Shown here: positions 7,721-16,212 of the stretch, one piece after another
Layout of the letters: every line of letters begins with the position of its first letter
Position numbering within the stretch: the first letter of the stretch is position 1
DNA from: Streptomyces sp. NBC_01431
GTDB taxonomy: Bacteria > Actinomycetota > Actinomycetes > Streptomycetales > Streptomycetaceae
Assembly: GCF_036231355.1 (NCBI RefSeq)
Contig: NZ_CP109496.1
Coordinates: 4,278,001 to 4,342,000, forward strand
DNA: 64,000 nt
Direction: 5' to 3'
Position numbers and translations under genes: made by a program
Notes under the pieces: model-generated
Told to the model about the DNA's origin: nothing
Seen by the model: the letters and a program-made list of their open reading frames with translations, nothing else
Databases searched by the model: none

Positions 7721-9409
7721 TCAGCCCTGGGTGCCGAAGTCCTGCGTCCACCAGGGGCCGCCGGACCCGTAGTGCACACCGACGCCGACCTCCTTGAACG
7801 CGCAGTTCAGGATGTTGGCGCGGTGGCCGGGGCTGTGCATCCAGGAGTCCATCACCGACGCCGCGTCCTGCTGGCCGCGGGCGATGTTCTCGCCGTACGA
7901 GCTCCACTGGTACCCGGCGGCGGTGATGCGGTCGCCGGGGCCGGCGCCGCTCGGGTCGGTGTGGTCGAAGAAGTTCTGCGCGGCCATCGCCTCGGAGTGC
8001 TTCAGCGCCGCCGAGTACAGCTTGGGGTTGCTGGTGAGGGCGGAGCAACCGGCCTTGGCGCGCTCGGAGTTGAGCAGCGTGAGCACTTCCTGCGCGGCGG
8101 GCACCTCGGCACTGGCCGTGTTCGGCGCCGAACGGGCCGCGGACGTCGCGGGCTTCGGCGGGGCCGGGCGCGCGGACGGCTTGGCGGCGGGCGCGGTGTG
8201 CTTCTCCGGCGCCTTGCTGGGTGAACTGCCGGTCGCGGGGCGGGAGTTGGAGGCTGACGGCGACGGCGGTACGGGCTTGGTGCTGATGCCGTCGGCGGCC
8301 GCGTCGGTGGTGGTCTTGGCGGCGTCCGCGACGGAGTGGGCCGGGTCCTGCCCGGTGCCGGTCATGAAGTGCAAGGCCCCGCCGAGGGCGCCGACCACGG
8401 CCAGGGCGGCTATCACGGCGGCGGCCCGGCGCCGGCGCCGGGCCTGCCGGTCCCGGCGCAGATCACCCCGCGAGGCGGGCGCGCGGCCCTTGCGGGCGCC
8501 GTGGGTGGCGCGGTGCGAGCGGGGGGCGTGCGGGGCGTCGGTGGCGTGCGCCGCCGTCTGCATGCCCTGCGCCTGAGCGGCGCTCTGGCCGTGGGCGGCG
8601 TTCTGGAGGTTCGGCGTCTGTCCGTGCAGGGCGGCGAAGAGGCCCGCGGTGGCCGCGACCGGGACGAGGGCGAGGCCGACGAGGAGTCCTTCGGCGGGTA
8701 TGAGCCCACTCCAGTGTCCGGAACACACCGCACAGGTTCGCGCGTGCCGGGCTATTCGCTTGCGCCACAGCGCGGAGGGCACGCCGTCCCATGACAGCGC
8801 GAGCCCCGACAGTTCGCCGCAGCGCTCGACGCCGGACAGGGCGCGCACGACGACGCGGGCCGTCTCCAGCTGGCCCTTCATGCGCTGGATGCGTACGGCC
8901 GCGTGCTCGGGGGACAGGTCGAGCGCCGAGGCGACCTCGCCCCGGGTGAGCACCCCGGCCGCCTCCAGCCACCACAGCGAGAGCAGCGCCCGGTCGTCGG
9001 GTTCCAGCCAGCGGGTGGCCTCGGTGACCTCCTTGCGCTGCCCGGAGAGCCCGAGCCGCACGATGGTGAGGTCCACGAAGTCGGCACCGGGGTCGGCGAC
9101 GTCGTACGCGTCCTGGAGCCCGCCGTCGACGGGGGCGCGGCGGTGGCCCTGCCAGTACCGGCGGACCTCGTTCATGGTGACGGCGACCAGCCAGGACCGA
9201 AAGGCCGCCGGGTCCCGCAGCGAGCCGAGCCCGTCGAGCATCCGCAGCAGGCTCTCCTGCACGACGTCGTCGACGTCGGCGTGCCCGTTCAGCGCCCGGC
9301 CGACGATGTTGTAGACGAGCGGCAGATACTCGGCTATGAGCTCGTCGCGGGCCCGCTGGTCCCCGGCTCCGGCCGCGACGACCATCGCGGCTCCCTGTTC
9401 ACTGATCAC
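7721..9409 (-). CDS. ECF RNA polymerase sigma factor fused to an extracytoplasmic CAP/SCP domain
   Basis: About 562 aa with unusual architecture. Residues about 15-90 are sigma region 2 (YLPLVYNIVGRALNGHADVD then DVVQESLLRMLDGL). About 115-185 are region 4 with a helix-turn-helix (GEVASALDLSPEHAAVRIQR). A zinc-finger-like HARTCAVC follows near 220, then a hydrophobic stretch (LVGLALVPVAATAGLFAAL). A low-complexity Arg-rich linker leads to a clear membrane segment (VIAALAVVGALGGALHF). After a Pro/Ala/Ser-rich spacer, the last 120 residues form a CAP/SCP domain with the cavity residues of FFDHTD, GENIA and SPGHRANIL. Inference: a membrane-tethered sigma factor whose outer domain senses or acts on the envelope. 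Start: GTG at 9409 or ATG at 9385, both with purine-rich upstream sequence; the frame is open to 9469. It is convergent with cobN. Confidence 0.88.
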   Translation of the reverse strand: MISEQGAAMVVAAGAGDQRARDELIAEYLPLVYNIVGRALNGHADVDDVVQESLLRMLDGLGSLRDPAAFRSWLVAVTMNEVRRYWQGHRRAPVDGGLQDAYDVADPGADFVDLTIVRLGLSGQRKEVTEATRWLEPDDRALLSLWWLEAAGVLTRGEVASALDLSPEHAAVRIQRMKGQLETARVVVRALSGVERCGELSGLALSWDGVPSALWRKRIARHARTCAVCSGHWSGLIPAEGLLVGLALVPVAATAGLFAALHGQTPNLQNAAHGQSAAQAQGMQTAAHATDAPHAPRSHRATHGARKGRAPASRGDLRRDRQARRRRRAAAVIAALAVVGALGGALHFMTGTGQDPAHSVADAAKTTTDAAADGISTKPVPPSPSASNSRPATGSSPSKAPEKHTAPAAKPSARPAPPKPATSAARSAPNTASAEVPAAQEVLTLLNSERAKAGCSALTSNPKLYSAALKHSEAMAAQNFFDHTDPSGAGPGDRITAAGYQWSSYGENIARGQQDAASVMDSWMHSPGHRANILNCAFKEVGVGVHYGSGGPWWTQDFGTQG

Positions 9410-9852
9410 GCCTCGACCACTCTCCCCAGCACCGACCGAACCTAACTGACCCGACCCAAGGGAGAACACCCTGGCGGCCGTCGGATAACAGAAAACGGAT
9501 TACGGAAATCGGATCACAGGAACCGGCCGGCGGAAACCGGACGACCGCCGGCCGGGTCACGGCGCGCCGGCGCCCCATGTCACCCGGGGCGTGCCCGACC
9601 CCCAGCATGTGGGAGCCGGCCGACGGAAACTCGGGGCACGGCTCGGCGAGCCGGGCGGCGCCGACCAGAGCAGCGGCGGCCACTCGGCCATTCGGTCATT
9701 CGGCCACGAGGCTGTCCTTCTGGGGCCGCGTTGCCGACATGCGCACCGGCCGACGAACCGCCGGGCGCAAAAACGCAGGAGCCGCGGAAACCCGGTCACC
9801 CAGCGCCGCAGGTGTATCGTGCCCAGCACCTTCCTGAGCGAAATGCACCGTT
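9410..9852. other. Intergenic region between the sigma-CAP gene and the DyP gene
   Basis: 443 bp holding two divergent promoters. The only structure seen is a four-unit, 14-bp-period repeat at 9487-9542. No ORF with credible codon use or start. Confidence 0.6.
9487..9542. repeat. Four-unit 14-bp periodic repeat
   Basis: Successive 14-mers aacagaaaacggat, tacggaaatcggat, cacaggaaccggcc and ggcggaaaccggac share the pattern (A/C)GGAAAYCGGA. They lie 80-130 bp upstream of the sigma-CAP start and could be a binding array or simple slippage. Confidence 0.55.
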
Positions 9853-11022
9853 TTGTACGAAGAGTCGAGTGCCCCCAGGCCCGCCGTACCCCGGACCGCC
9901 GCCCCCCGGGTCGGCCGCCGCACCGTCCTGACCACCCTTCCCGCGGCGGTCGCGCTGACCGGATGCGGCCCCGCGCCGCGGCGTGAGCGGCGGCCCGAGC
10001 CCGGTGCGGCTCCGCGGCCGGTCCGCCAGCCGGGGGTCACCGAACCCCAGCAGCCGCACGCCCTCCTCATTTCCTACGACCTGACGCCCGGCACCCGCGG
10101 TGCCGCCGGGCGGGACGCGGTGCGGCGGCTGCTCGCCCGGTGGACCGAGCTGCTCGCCGCTGCCGAGCCCGGCCCCACCGCGACCGTGGGCATCGGCCCC
10201 GCGCTGCCCGCGCGGCTCGGCGCCGGCGCCCCCGAGGGTCTGCGCGAACTGCCCGCGTTCGTGGGCGAGCGCCTGGAGGCGGGGGCAGGCGGCGGTGAGA
10301 TCGCCGTACAGATCTGCGCGCAGGACCCGCGGGCCTGCGAGCGGACGGCCGCGATGCTGGCGGGTGCGGGCGCCGGGGTGCTGCTGCCGCGCTGGCGCCA
10401 GTCCGGTTTCCTGCCGCCGGAGCGCCCCGGCGCCCGGTCGGGCCCCTTCACCTCCGTACAAGGGGGCGACACCCCGCGCAACCTCCTCGGCTTCAAGACC
10501 GGCACGGCCAACCCCACTCCGGCCGAGAGCGAGCACTGGGTGTGGCTGGCCGGCCGGAACCCGTACGCGGACGGCACCTTCCTCGTCGTACGCCGGGTGC
10601 GCCTGCGCACCGAGGAGTTCGGGCGGCTGCCGGTCAGCAGGCAGGAGCAGATCATCGGGCGGCGCAAGTACGGTGGCGAGCCGCTCGGCGGCGGAACCGA
10701 GCACCAGGACGTCGATCTGGAGGCGAAGACGCCGGAGGGCGCGCTCGTGCTGCCCGCCGACGCACACGTGCGGCTCGCGCATCCCCGGCTCGACAACGGC
10801 GCGCGGATGCTGCGGCGCGGCTACGCCTACGAGAACAGCCCCCAAGATCGGGGGCTGCTCTTTTTGGCCTATATGAACGATCCCGGGCTCTTCGTCCGCG
10901 TGCAGCAGCGGCTGGCTGCGGGGGACGCGCTCAACTCATTTGTCCAGCACCACGGTTCGGCGCTCTTCTACGTGCTGCCGGGCGCCCGCCCGGGGTTCCC
11001 GCTCGGCAGCACCGTGCTGTAG
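9853..11022 (+). CDS. DyP-type heme peroxidase, exported, with altered catalytic motif
   Basis: Dye-decolorizing peroxidase of the EfeB/TfuDyP group, about 389 aa. The N-terminus carries a Tat-like twin-arginine stretch and a lipobox-like cysteine (GRRTVLTTLPAAVALTGCG). The heme-proximal histidine region is intact (DAHVRLAHPRLDNGARMLRR) and the C-terminal FVRVQQRLAAGDALNSFVQH matches the family. The distal GxxDG motif, normally GFKDGTANP, here reads GFKTGTANP, so the acid-base aspartate is Thr (codon ACC). This should strongly reduce normal H2O2 cleavage. The start is a TTG at 9853 without a clear ribosome binding site; no better start exists before the signal peptide. No efeU/efeO partner is adjacent. 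Confidence 0.85.
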   Translation: MYEESSAPRPAVPRTAAPRVGRRTVLTTLPAAVALTGCGPAPRRERRPEPGAAPRPVRQPGVTEPQQPHALLISYDLTPGTRGAAGRDAVRRLLARWTELLAAAEPGPTATVGIGPALPARLGAGAPEGLRELPAFVGERLEAGAGGGEIAVQICAQDPRACERTAAMLAGAGAGVLLPRWRQSGFLPPERPGARSGPFTSVQGGDTPRNLLGFKTGTANPTPAESEHWVWLAGRNPYADGTFLVVRRVRLRTEEFGRLPVSRQEQIIGRRKYGGEPLGGGTEHQDVDLEAKTPEGALVLPADAHVRLAHPRLDNGARMLRRGYAYENSPQDRGLLFLAYMNDPGLFVRVQQRLAAGDALNSFVQHHGSALFYVLPGARPGFPLGSTVL

Positions 11023-11043
11023 GCGTCCGCCGCTGTCAGGCCC

Positions 11044-11517
11044 TCAGGACCAGAGCTGGTAGACGTTCCCGTCGTTGCACTCGTGCGTGTAGACCTTGCT
11101 GGCGTCGTTGGCATCGAGGCATTCGCCGGTGGCCACGTTCTGCAGCTTCCAGCCGTCGCCGGTGTTGATCTCCCGCCAGCGCTGGTAGTCGTTCTGGCCG
11201 CTGCTGCAGGCCTCCACGTAGGCGTCGTGGTCGGTGTACCCAGCGAGGCAGGAACCCGGTACCTGCGCCATCCGCTCGATGAAGACATTGCCTCCGACGT
11301 TGACGTCGTGCCACTTCGAGGCGCCGAACGAACAGGGGTAGAGGCCCACGTCGTTCCAGCCGGAGTGGTGGTCCCACATGCCGCTGAGACAGCCTCCGCC
11401 GTTCTTGTGGTTCCACACGACGTCACCGTCCGCATGGGCCGCCGCGCTCGTCCCGACGATCAGGAGCGGTGCGACCAGGGCCGCACCCACCAAACGCCCA
11501 ATACGCTGCCGAATCAC
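11044..11517 (-). CDS. Secreted ricin-type beta-trefoil lectin-like protein (copy 1)
   Basis: 157 aa with a Sec signal peptide (MIRQRIGRLVGAALVAPLLI, cleavage after AHA). The rest is a single beta-trefoil-like module ending GNVYQLWS. Hallmarks are three LxxxxxxECLD/CL strands and repeated QRW/QLW motifs (DYQRWREINTGDGWKLQN). No catalytic domain is attached, so this is a stand-alone secreted carbohydrate-binding protein. It is about half identical to the next gene; the pair arose by tandem duplication. Convergent with the DyP gene, 21 bp from its stop. Sugar specificity is unknown. Confidence 0.8.
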   Translation of the reverse strand: MIRQRIGRLVGAALVAPLLIVGTSAAAHADGDVVWNHKNGGGCLSGMWDHHSGWNDVGLYPCSFGASKWHDVNVGGNVFIERMAQVPGSCLAGYTDHDAYVEACSSGQNDYQRWREINTGDGWKLQNVATGECLDANDASKVYTHECNDGNVYQLWS

Positions 11518-11557
11518 TTCAGTTCCCCCTTGTTGTAGCGGTCTGCGGCAGGTTGTC

Positions 11558-12022
11558 TCAGTACCAGAGCTGGTAGACGTTTCCGTCGTTGCACTGGTGC
11601 ATGTAGACGGAGCTTCCGTTGCTGTCGAGGCATTCGCCGGTCTGCCGGTTGCGCAGCTTCCAGCCGTTACCGGTGTCGATCTCGTCCCAGCGCTGGTAGT
11701 TGTTTCCGCTGCAGGACTCCAGGTAGACGTCGTGGTCCGTGTAGGCCGTCATGCAGTAGCCGGGGCTGGTCGCGTCCTTCTCAAGCCAGCTTCCGTCGCT
11801 CTGGTGCACGTCGTGCCAGAAGGCGACGGTGTTCTGACAGTTGTCGACCTCGACGTCGTTCGGCGTGCCCGCCCAGTTGTAGCTCGGCTCCAGGCACGCG
11901 TTGTCCGGCTTGTGGGTCCAGTGGACGTCCGAGTCGGCGTGGGCCGCCGCGCTCGTCGCCAGGACGAGGAGCGGAGCGGCTGCGAATGTTCCGACCGCCT
12001 GAGCTATGCGCTTGAGACGCAT
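11558..12022 (-). CDS. Secreted ricin-type beta-trefoil lectin-like protein (copy 2)
   Basis: 154 aa from ATG at 12022 (MRLKRIAQAVGTFAAAPLLV, signal peptide cleaved after AHA). The frame is open upstream to 12253 but that part is arginine-rich and not protein-like. Same layout as copy 1: mature N-terminus DSDVHWTHKP, middle YTDHDVYLESCSGNNYQRW, end DGNVYQLWY. The two mature proteins share the C-terminal half closely (GxGWKLxNxxTGECLDxNxxS) and differ more in the N-terminal half. The genes are 40 bp apart and probably co-transcribed. Confidence 0.8.
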   Translation of the reverse strand: MRLKRIAQAVGTFAAAPLLVLATSAAAHADSDVHWTHKPDNACLEPSYNWAGTPNDVEVDNCQNTVAFWHDVHQSDGSWLEKDATSPGYCMTAYTDHDVYLESCSGNNYQRWDEIDTGNGWKLRNRQTGECLDSNGSSVYMHQCNDGNVYQLWY

Positions 12023-12249
12023 GTCTGATCCCCCTGTTTCGCAGTGCGACGGATTAGGTGTCCGGACTCGTGCGGAGTGCGGACCACGTCGGCGCCGACT
12101 CCCCGTTGGCGCCCTGCGCAACCGTATGCAGCCGGGTGCCGCCGAGCAGCACCCACAGCTTCCCGAGACGTGTCCCGTCGGCATCTCACCGTACTGACCT
12201 GCGATGTGGGAAGCCGAGCACCCTCGATCCCGGGACGTCCCGCCGGAAC

Positions 12250-13230
12250 TCACCCAGCCTCCGGAAAGTGGCAGGCCACCTCCCGCCCCTCCCCGGGCAC
12301 GACGGTTCGCAGCACCGGCGCCTGAGTGCGGCAGATCTCCTCGGCGCTCGCGCAGCGCGGGTGGAAGGCGCAGCCGGGCGGGGGTGCGGCCGGGCTCGGG
12401 GGGTCGCCGAGCAGGGTGATGCGCTCCCGGCTCCGCTCGGCCGCCGGGTCCGGCAGCGGCACGGCGGACAGCAGCGCCCGGGTGTAGGGGTGGGCGGGGG
12501 CCGCGTAGACGCGCTCCTTGGCGCCGATCTCCACGATGCGCCCCAGATACATCACGGCCACCCGGTCGCAGACCCGCTTCACCACCGACAGGTCGTGCGC
12601 GATGAAGAGGTAGGCGAGGCCGAGTTCCTTCTGGAGGCGCTCCATCAGGTTGACGATCTGGGCCTGTACGGAGACGTCGAGCGCGGAGACCGGTTCGTCC
12701 GCGACGATCAGCCTGGGGCTGAGCGCGAGTGCGCGGGCGATGCCGATGCGCTGGGCCTGGCCGCCGGAGAACTCGTGCGGATAGCGGTCGATGTGCTCGG
12801 GGATGAGCCCCACCAGGTCCATCAGCTCGACCGCTCGGGCGCGCGCCGTGGATGCCGAACTCCCGTGTGCCAGAAGGGGATCGGAGATGATCCTGGCCAC
12901 CGTCTGGCGCGGGTTGAGGGAGGAGTGCGGGTCCTGGAAGACCATCTGGAGGTCCTTGCGCACCGGCCCCAGCTCGCGCCGGTTCAGCCGGCTGATGTCG
13001 CGGCCGTCGTACGCGATCGTCCCGGAGGTGGGTTCCAGGAGCCGCACGATCATGCGGCCGGTGGTCGACTTGCCGCAGCCGGACTCGCCGACCAGGCCGA
13101 GCGTCTCACCGGCCGCCAGGTCGAAGCTGACGCCGCCGACGGCCCGCACGGGCGCGGAGCGGCTGCGCCGGCCGGGGAAGGACATCGTCAAGTCACGTAC
13201 GGAGAGCAGGGGTTGGGCACTCATGGTCAC
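12250..13230 (-). CDS. Peptide/opine ABC transporter ATP-binding protein (DppF/OppF type)
   Basis: Cytoplasmic ATPase of an oligopeptide/nickel/opine-type importer, 326 aa. Walker A GESGCGKST, Q-loop VFQDPHSSLNPRQT, signature EFSGGQAQRIGIARALALSP, Walker B LIVADEPVSALD and the C-terminal oligopeptide ABC domain with GCAFHPRC are all seen. Start GTG at 13230 follows aaggag (6 bp); ATG at 13224 is the alternative. Last gene of the five-gene transporter operon, 40 bp after dppD. Confidence 0.93.
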   Translation of the reverse strand: MTMSAQPLLSVRDLTMSFPGRRSRSAPVRAVGGVSFDLAAGETLGLVGESGCGKSTTGRMIVRLLEPTSGTIAYDGRDISRLNRRELGPVRKDLQMVFQDPHSSLNPRQTVARIISDPLLAHGSSASTARARAVELMDLVGLIPEHIDRYPHEFSGGQAQRIGIARALALSPRLIVADEPVSALDVSVQAQIVNLMERLQKELGLAYLFIAHDLSVVKRVCDRVAVMYLGRIVEIGAKERVYAAPAHPYTRALLSAVPLPDPAAERSRERITLLGDPPSPAAPPPGCAFHPRCASAEEICRTQAPVLRTVVPGEGREVACHFPEAG

Positions 13231-13270
13231 GGGTGGCTCCTTGCTGCGGGCCTCGTTGCGAGGTTCGTGG

Positions 13271-14283
<1,013 letters not shown>

Positions 14284-14284
<1 letters not shown>

Positions 14285-15270
14285 CAGAACCTCACTCGCG
14301 GGTCGACGACGGCGTACAGGAGGTCGACGGCCAGGTTGGCGACGACGATGAAGGCGGCGGCGAGCAGGGTCACGCCGAGGATGACGGGCTGGTCGCCGGT
14401 GGACAGGGCGTTGTAGAAGAGCCTTCCGATGCCGGGCAGGCCGAAGATGGACTCGGTGATGACGGCGCCCGCGAGCAGCCCGCCCAGGTCCATGCCGAAC
14501 AGGGTGAGGATCGGGGTCATCGCGGCGCGAAGGCCGTGCTTGACGACGACGGTGCGGCGCGGCAGGCCCTTGGCGCGGGCTGTGCGGATGTACGGCTCCG
14601 CCATCGTCTCGATCATCGAACTGCGGCTCTGGCGCGCGTACATGGCGGCGTACAGGATGGCGAGCGCGATCCAGGGGAGCAGCAGGTTGGACGCCCAGTG
14701 CACCGGGTCGGCGGTGAGGGAGACGTACTGCGGGTAGGGGAGCAGTCCGGCCACCCGGATCAGGCCGTAGATCAGCATCACCGAGGTGAAGTAGACCGGC
14801 AGTGAGGCGGCGGCGACCGCGCCGACCATCAGGGCCCGGTCGGTGAAGGTGTCCTTGCGCAGGGCCGCGACGACCCCGGCGGACAGGCCGAGCAGCAGCC
14901 AGAGCACGGCCGCGCCGAGCGCCAGCGAGGCGGAGACCGGGAGGCGGTCCATGAGCAGCGACCAGACGGACTGGCTGTTCTCGTACGAGTAGCCCAGGCA
15001 CGGGAAGCCGCAGTGCAGCGTGTACTGGCCGCTGCCCATGGTGCGGCCGGTGAAGATCCCGGAGGCGAAGTCCCAGAACTGCCGCCACAGCGGCTGGTCG
15101 AGACCCATGTGGGCGCGGATCGCCTCCAGACGGTCGGCGCTGCACGACTTGCCGCAGGCGGCGGCGGCCGGATCGGAGGGCAGGACGTAGAAGATGGTGA
15201 ACGTGACGGCGGCGATCGCGATGAGCACGCCGATCACGCCGAGGACGCGGCGGGCGAGGTAGCGGGTCAT
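14284..15270 (-). CDS. Peptide/opine ABC transporter permease (DppB type)
   Basis: 328-aa inner-membrane permease with six predicted membrane segments, starting MTRYLARRVLGVIGVLIAIA. It has the long periplasmic loop after the first helix that typifies DppB (with the four cysteines ACGKSC, HCGFPC) and the EAA-like loop ARAKGLPRRTVVVKHGLRAA. Its ATG overlaps the stop of the following permease gene by 4 bp (ATGA). Confidence 0.93.
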
Positions 15271-16199
15271 GTGCGGCTCCCCCGCGGGTCGAGGACGTCG
15301 CGCAGCGCGTCGCCGAGCAGCGTGAACGCGAGCACCGTGAGGAACAGGCAGCTGCTCGGGACGATGAAGTACATGGGGTCGGTGTCGTAGAAGGACACGC
15401 TCTCGGCGATCATCTGGCCCCAGGACGGGGTGGGCGGGCGCACGCCCACGCCGAGGTAGCTGAGCGCCGCCTCCGTGGCGATCATGCCGGGGACGATGAG
15501 CGTGGTGTACGCGATGACGGGCCCGGCGACCCCGGGCAGGATGTCCCGGCTCAGGATGCGCCAGGGTCCCGAGCCGCCGACGCGGGCGGCGTCCACGTAC
15601 TCGCGGTGTTTGAGCGAGAGGGTCTGGCCGCGCACGACACGGGCGATGCCGGGCCAGCCGAACAGGCCGATGACGGCGGTCATCAGCAGGATCCGGTTGA
15701 CGTCCTTGGCCACCGACATCATCGCGATCATGAAGATGAGGGAGGGGAAGGACATGGTGAGGTCCATCAGGCGGGAGAGCACGGCGTCGGTGCGGCCGCC
15801 GAAGTATCCGGCCGCGATCCCGGCGGCCGTGCCCGCGACCACGACGATCGCGGTGGCGGTCAGCGCGATGAGCAGGGAGACCTGCGCGCCGTAGACGACG
15901 CGTGCGAACAGGTCGCGGCCGGTGACGGGTTCGACGCCGAGCCAGTGGTCGGCGGAGATCCCGCCGAGCGGCCCCAGCGGCTGGCCGCCGAGGTAGGGGT
16001 CGATGGCGGTCTTGTCGAACTCGTCGGGCGACCAGCCGCCGAGCGCGCCGAGCAGCGGGGCGCCCGCCGCCATGAGCAGGAACAGGACGACGACGGCGAG
16101 GGAGACCTTCACGGAGGTGCGGCGGCGCAGTTCCGCGCGGGCCGCGCGCCAGGGTCCGGCCCCGGTCGCCGCCACCGGTGACTTCACCAGAGTGGTCAT
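15267..16199 (-). CDS. Peptide/opine ABC transporter permease (DppC type)
   Basis: 310 aa with a short cytoplasmic N-terminus, a first helix (VSLAVVVLFLLMAAGAPLLG) and the binding-protein-dependent transport module with the EAA loop YVDAARVGGSGPWRILSRDI. DppC partner of the DppB-type permease. It starts 13 bp after the solute-binding-protein stop. Confidence 0.93.
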   Translation of the reverse strand: MTTLVKSPVAATGAGPWRAARAELRRRTSVKVSLAVVVLFLLMAAGAPLLGALGGWSPDEFDKTAIDPYLGGQPLGPLGGISADHWLGVEPVTGRDLFARVVYGAQVSLLIALTATAIVVVAGTAAGIAAGYFGGRTDAVLSRLMDLTMSFPSLIFMIAMMSVAKDVNRILLMTAVIGLFGWPGIARVVRGQTLSLKHREYVDAARVGGSGPWRILSRDILPGVAGPVIAYTTLIVPGMIATEAALSYLGVGVRPPTPSWGQMIAESVSFYDTDPMYFIVPSSCLFLTVLAFTLLGDALRDVLDPRGSRT

Positions 16200-16212
16200 G
16201 ACGATCGTGTCC

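Noticed and set aside
3954..8048. 1364-aa ORF antisense to cobN
   Set aside because: Shadow of the high-GC cobN frame; composition (Val/Arg/Gly/Leu) and lack of motifs are typical of antisense frames.
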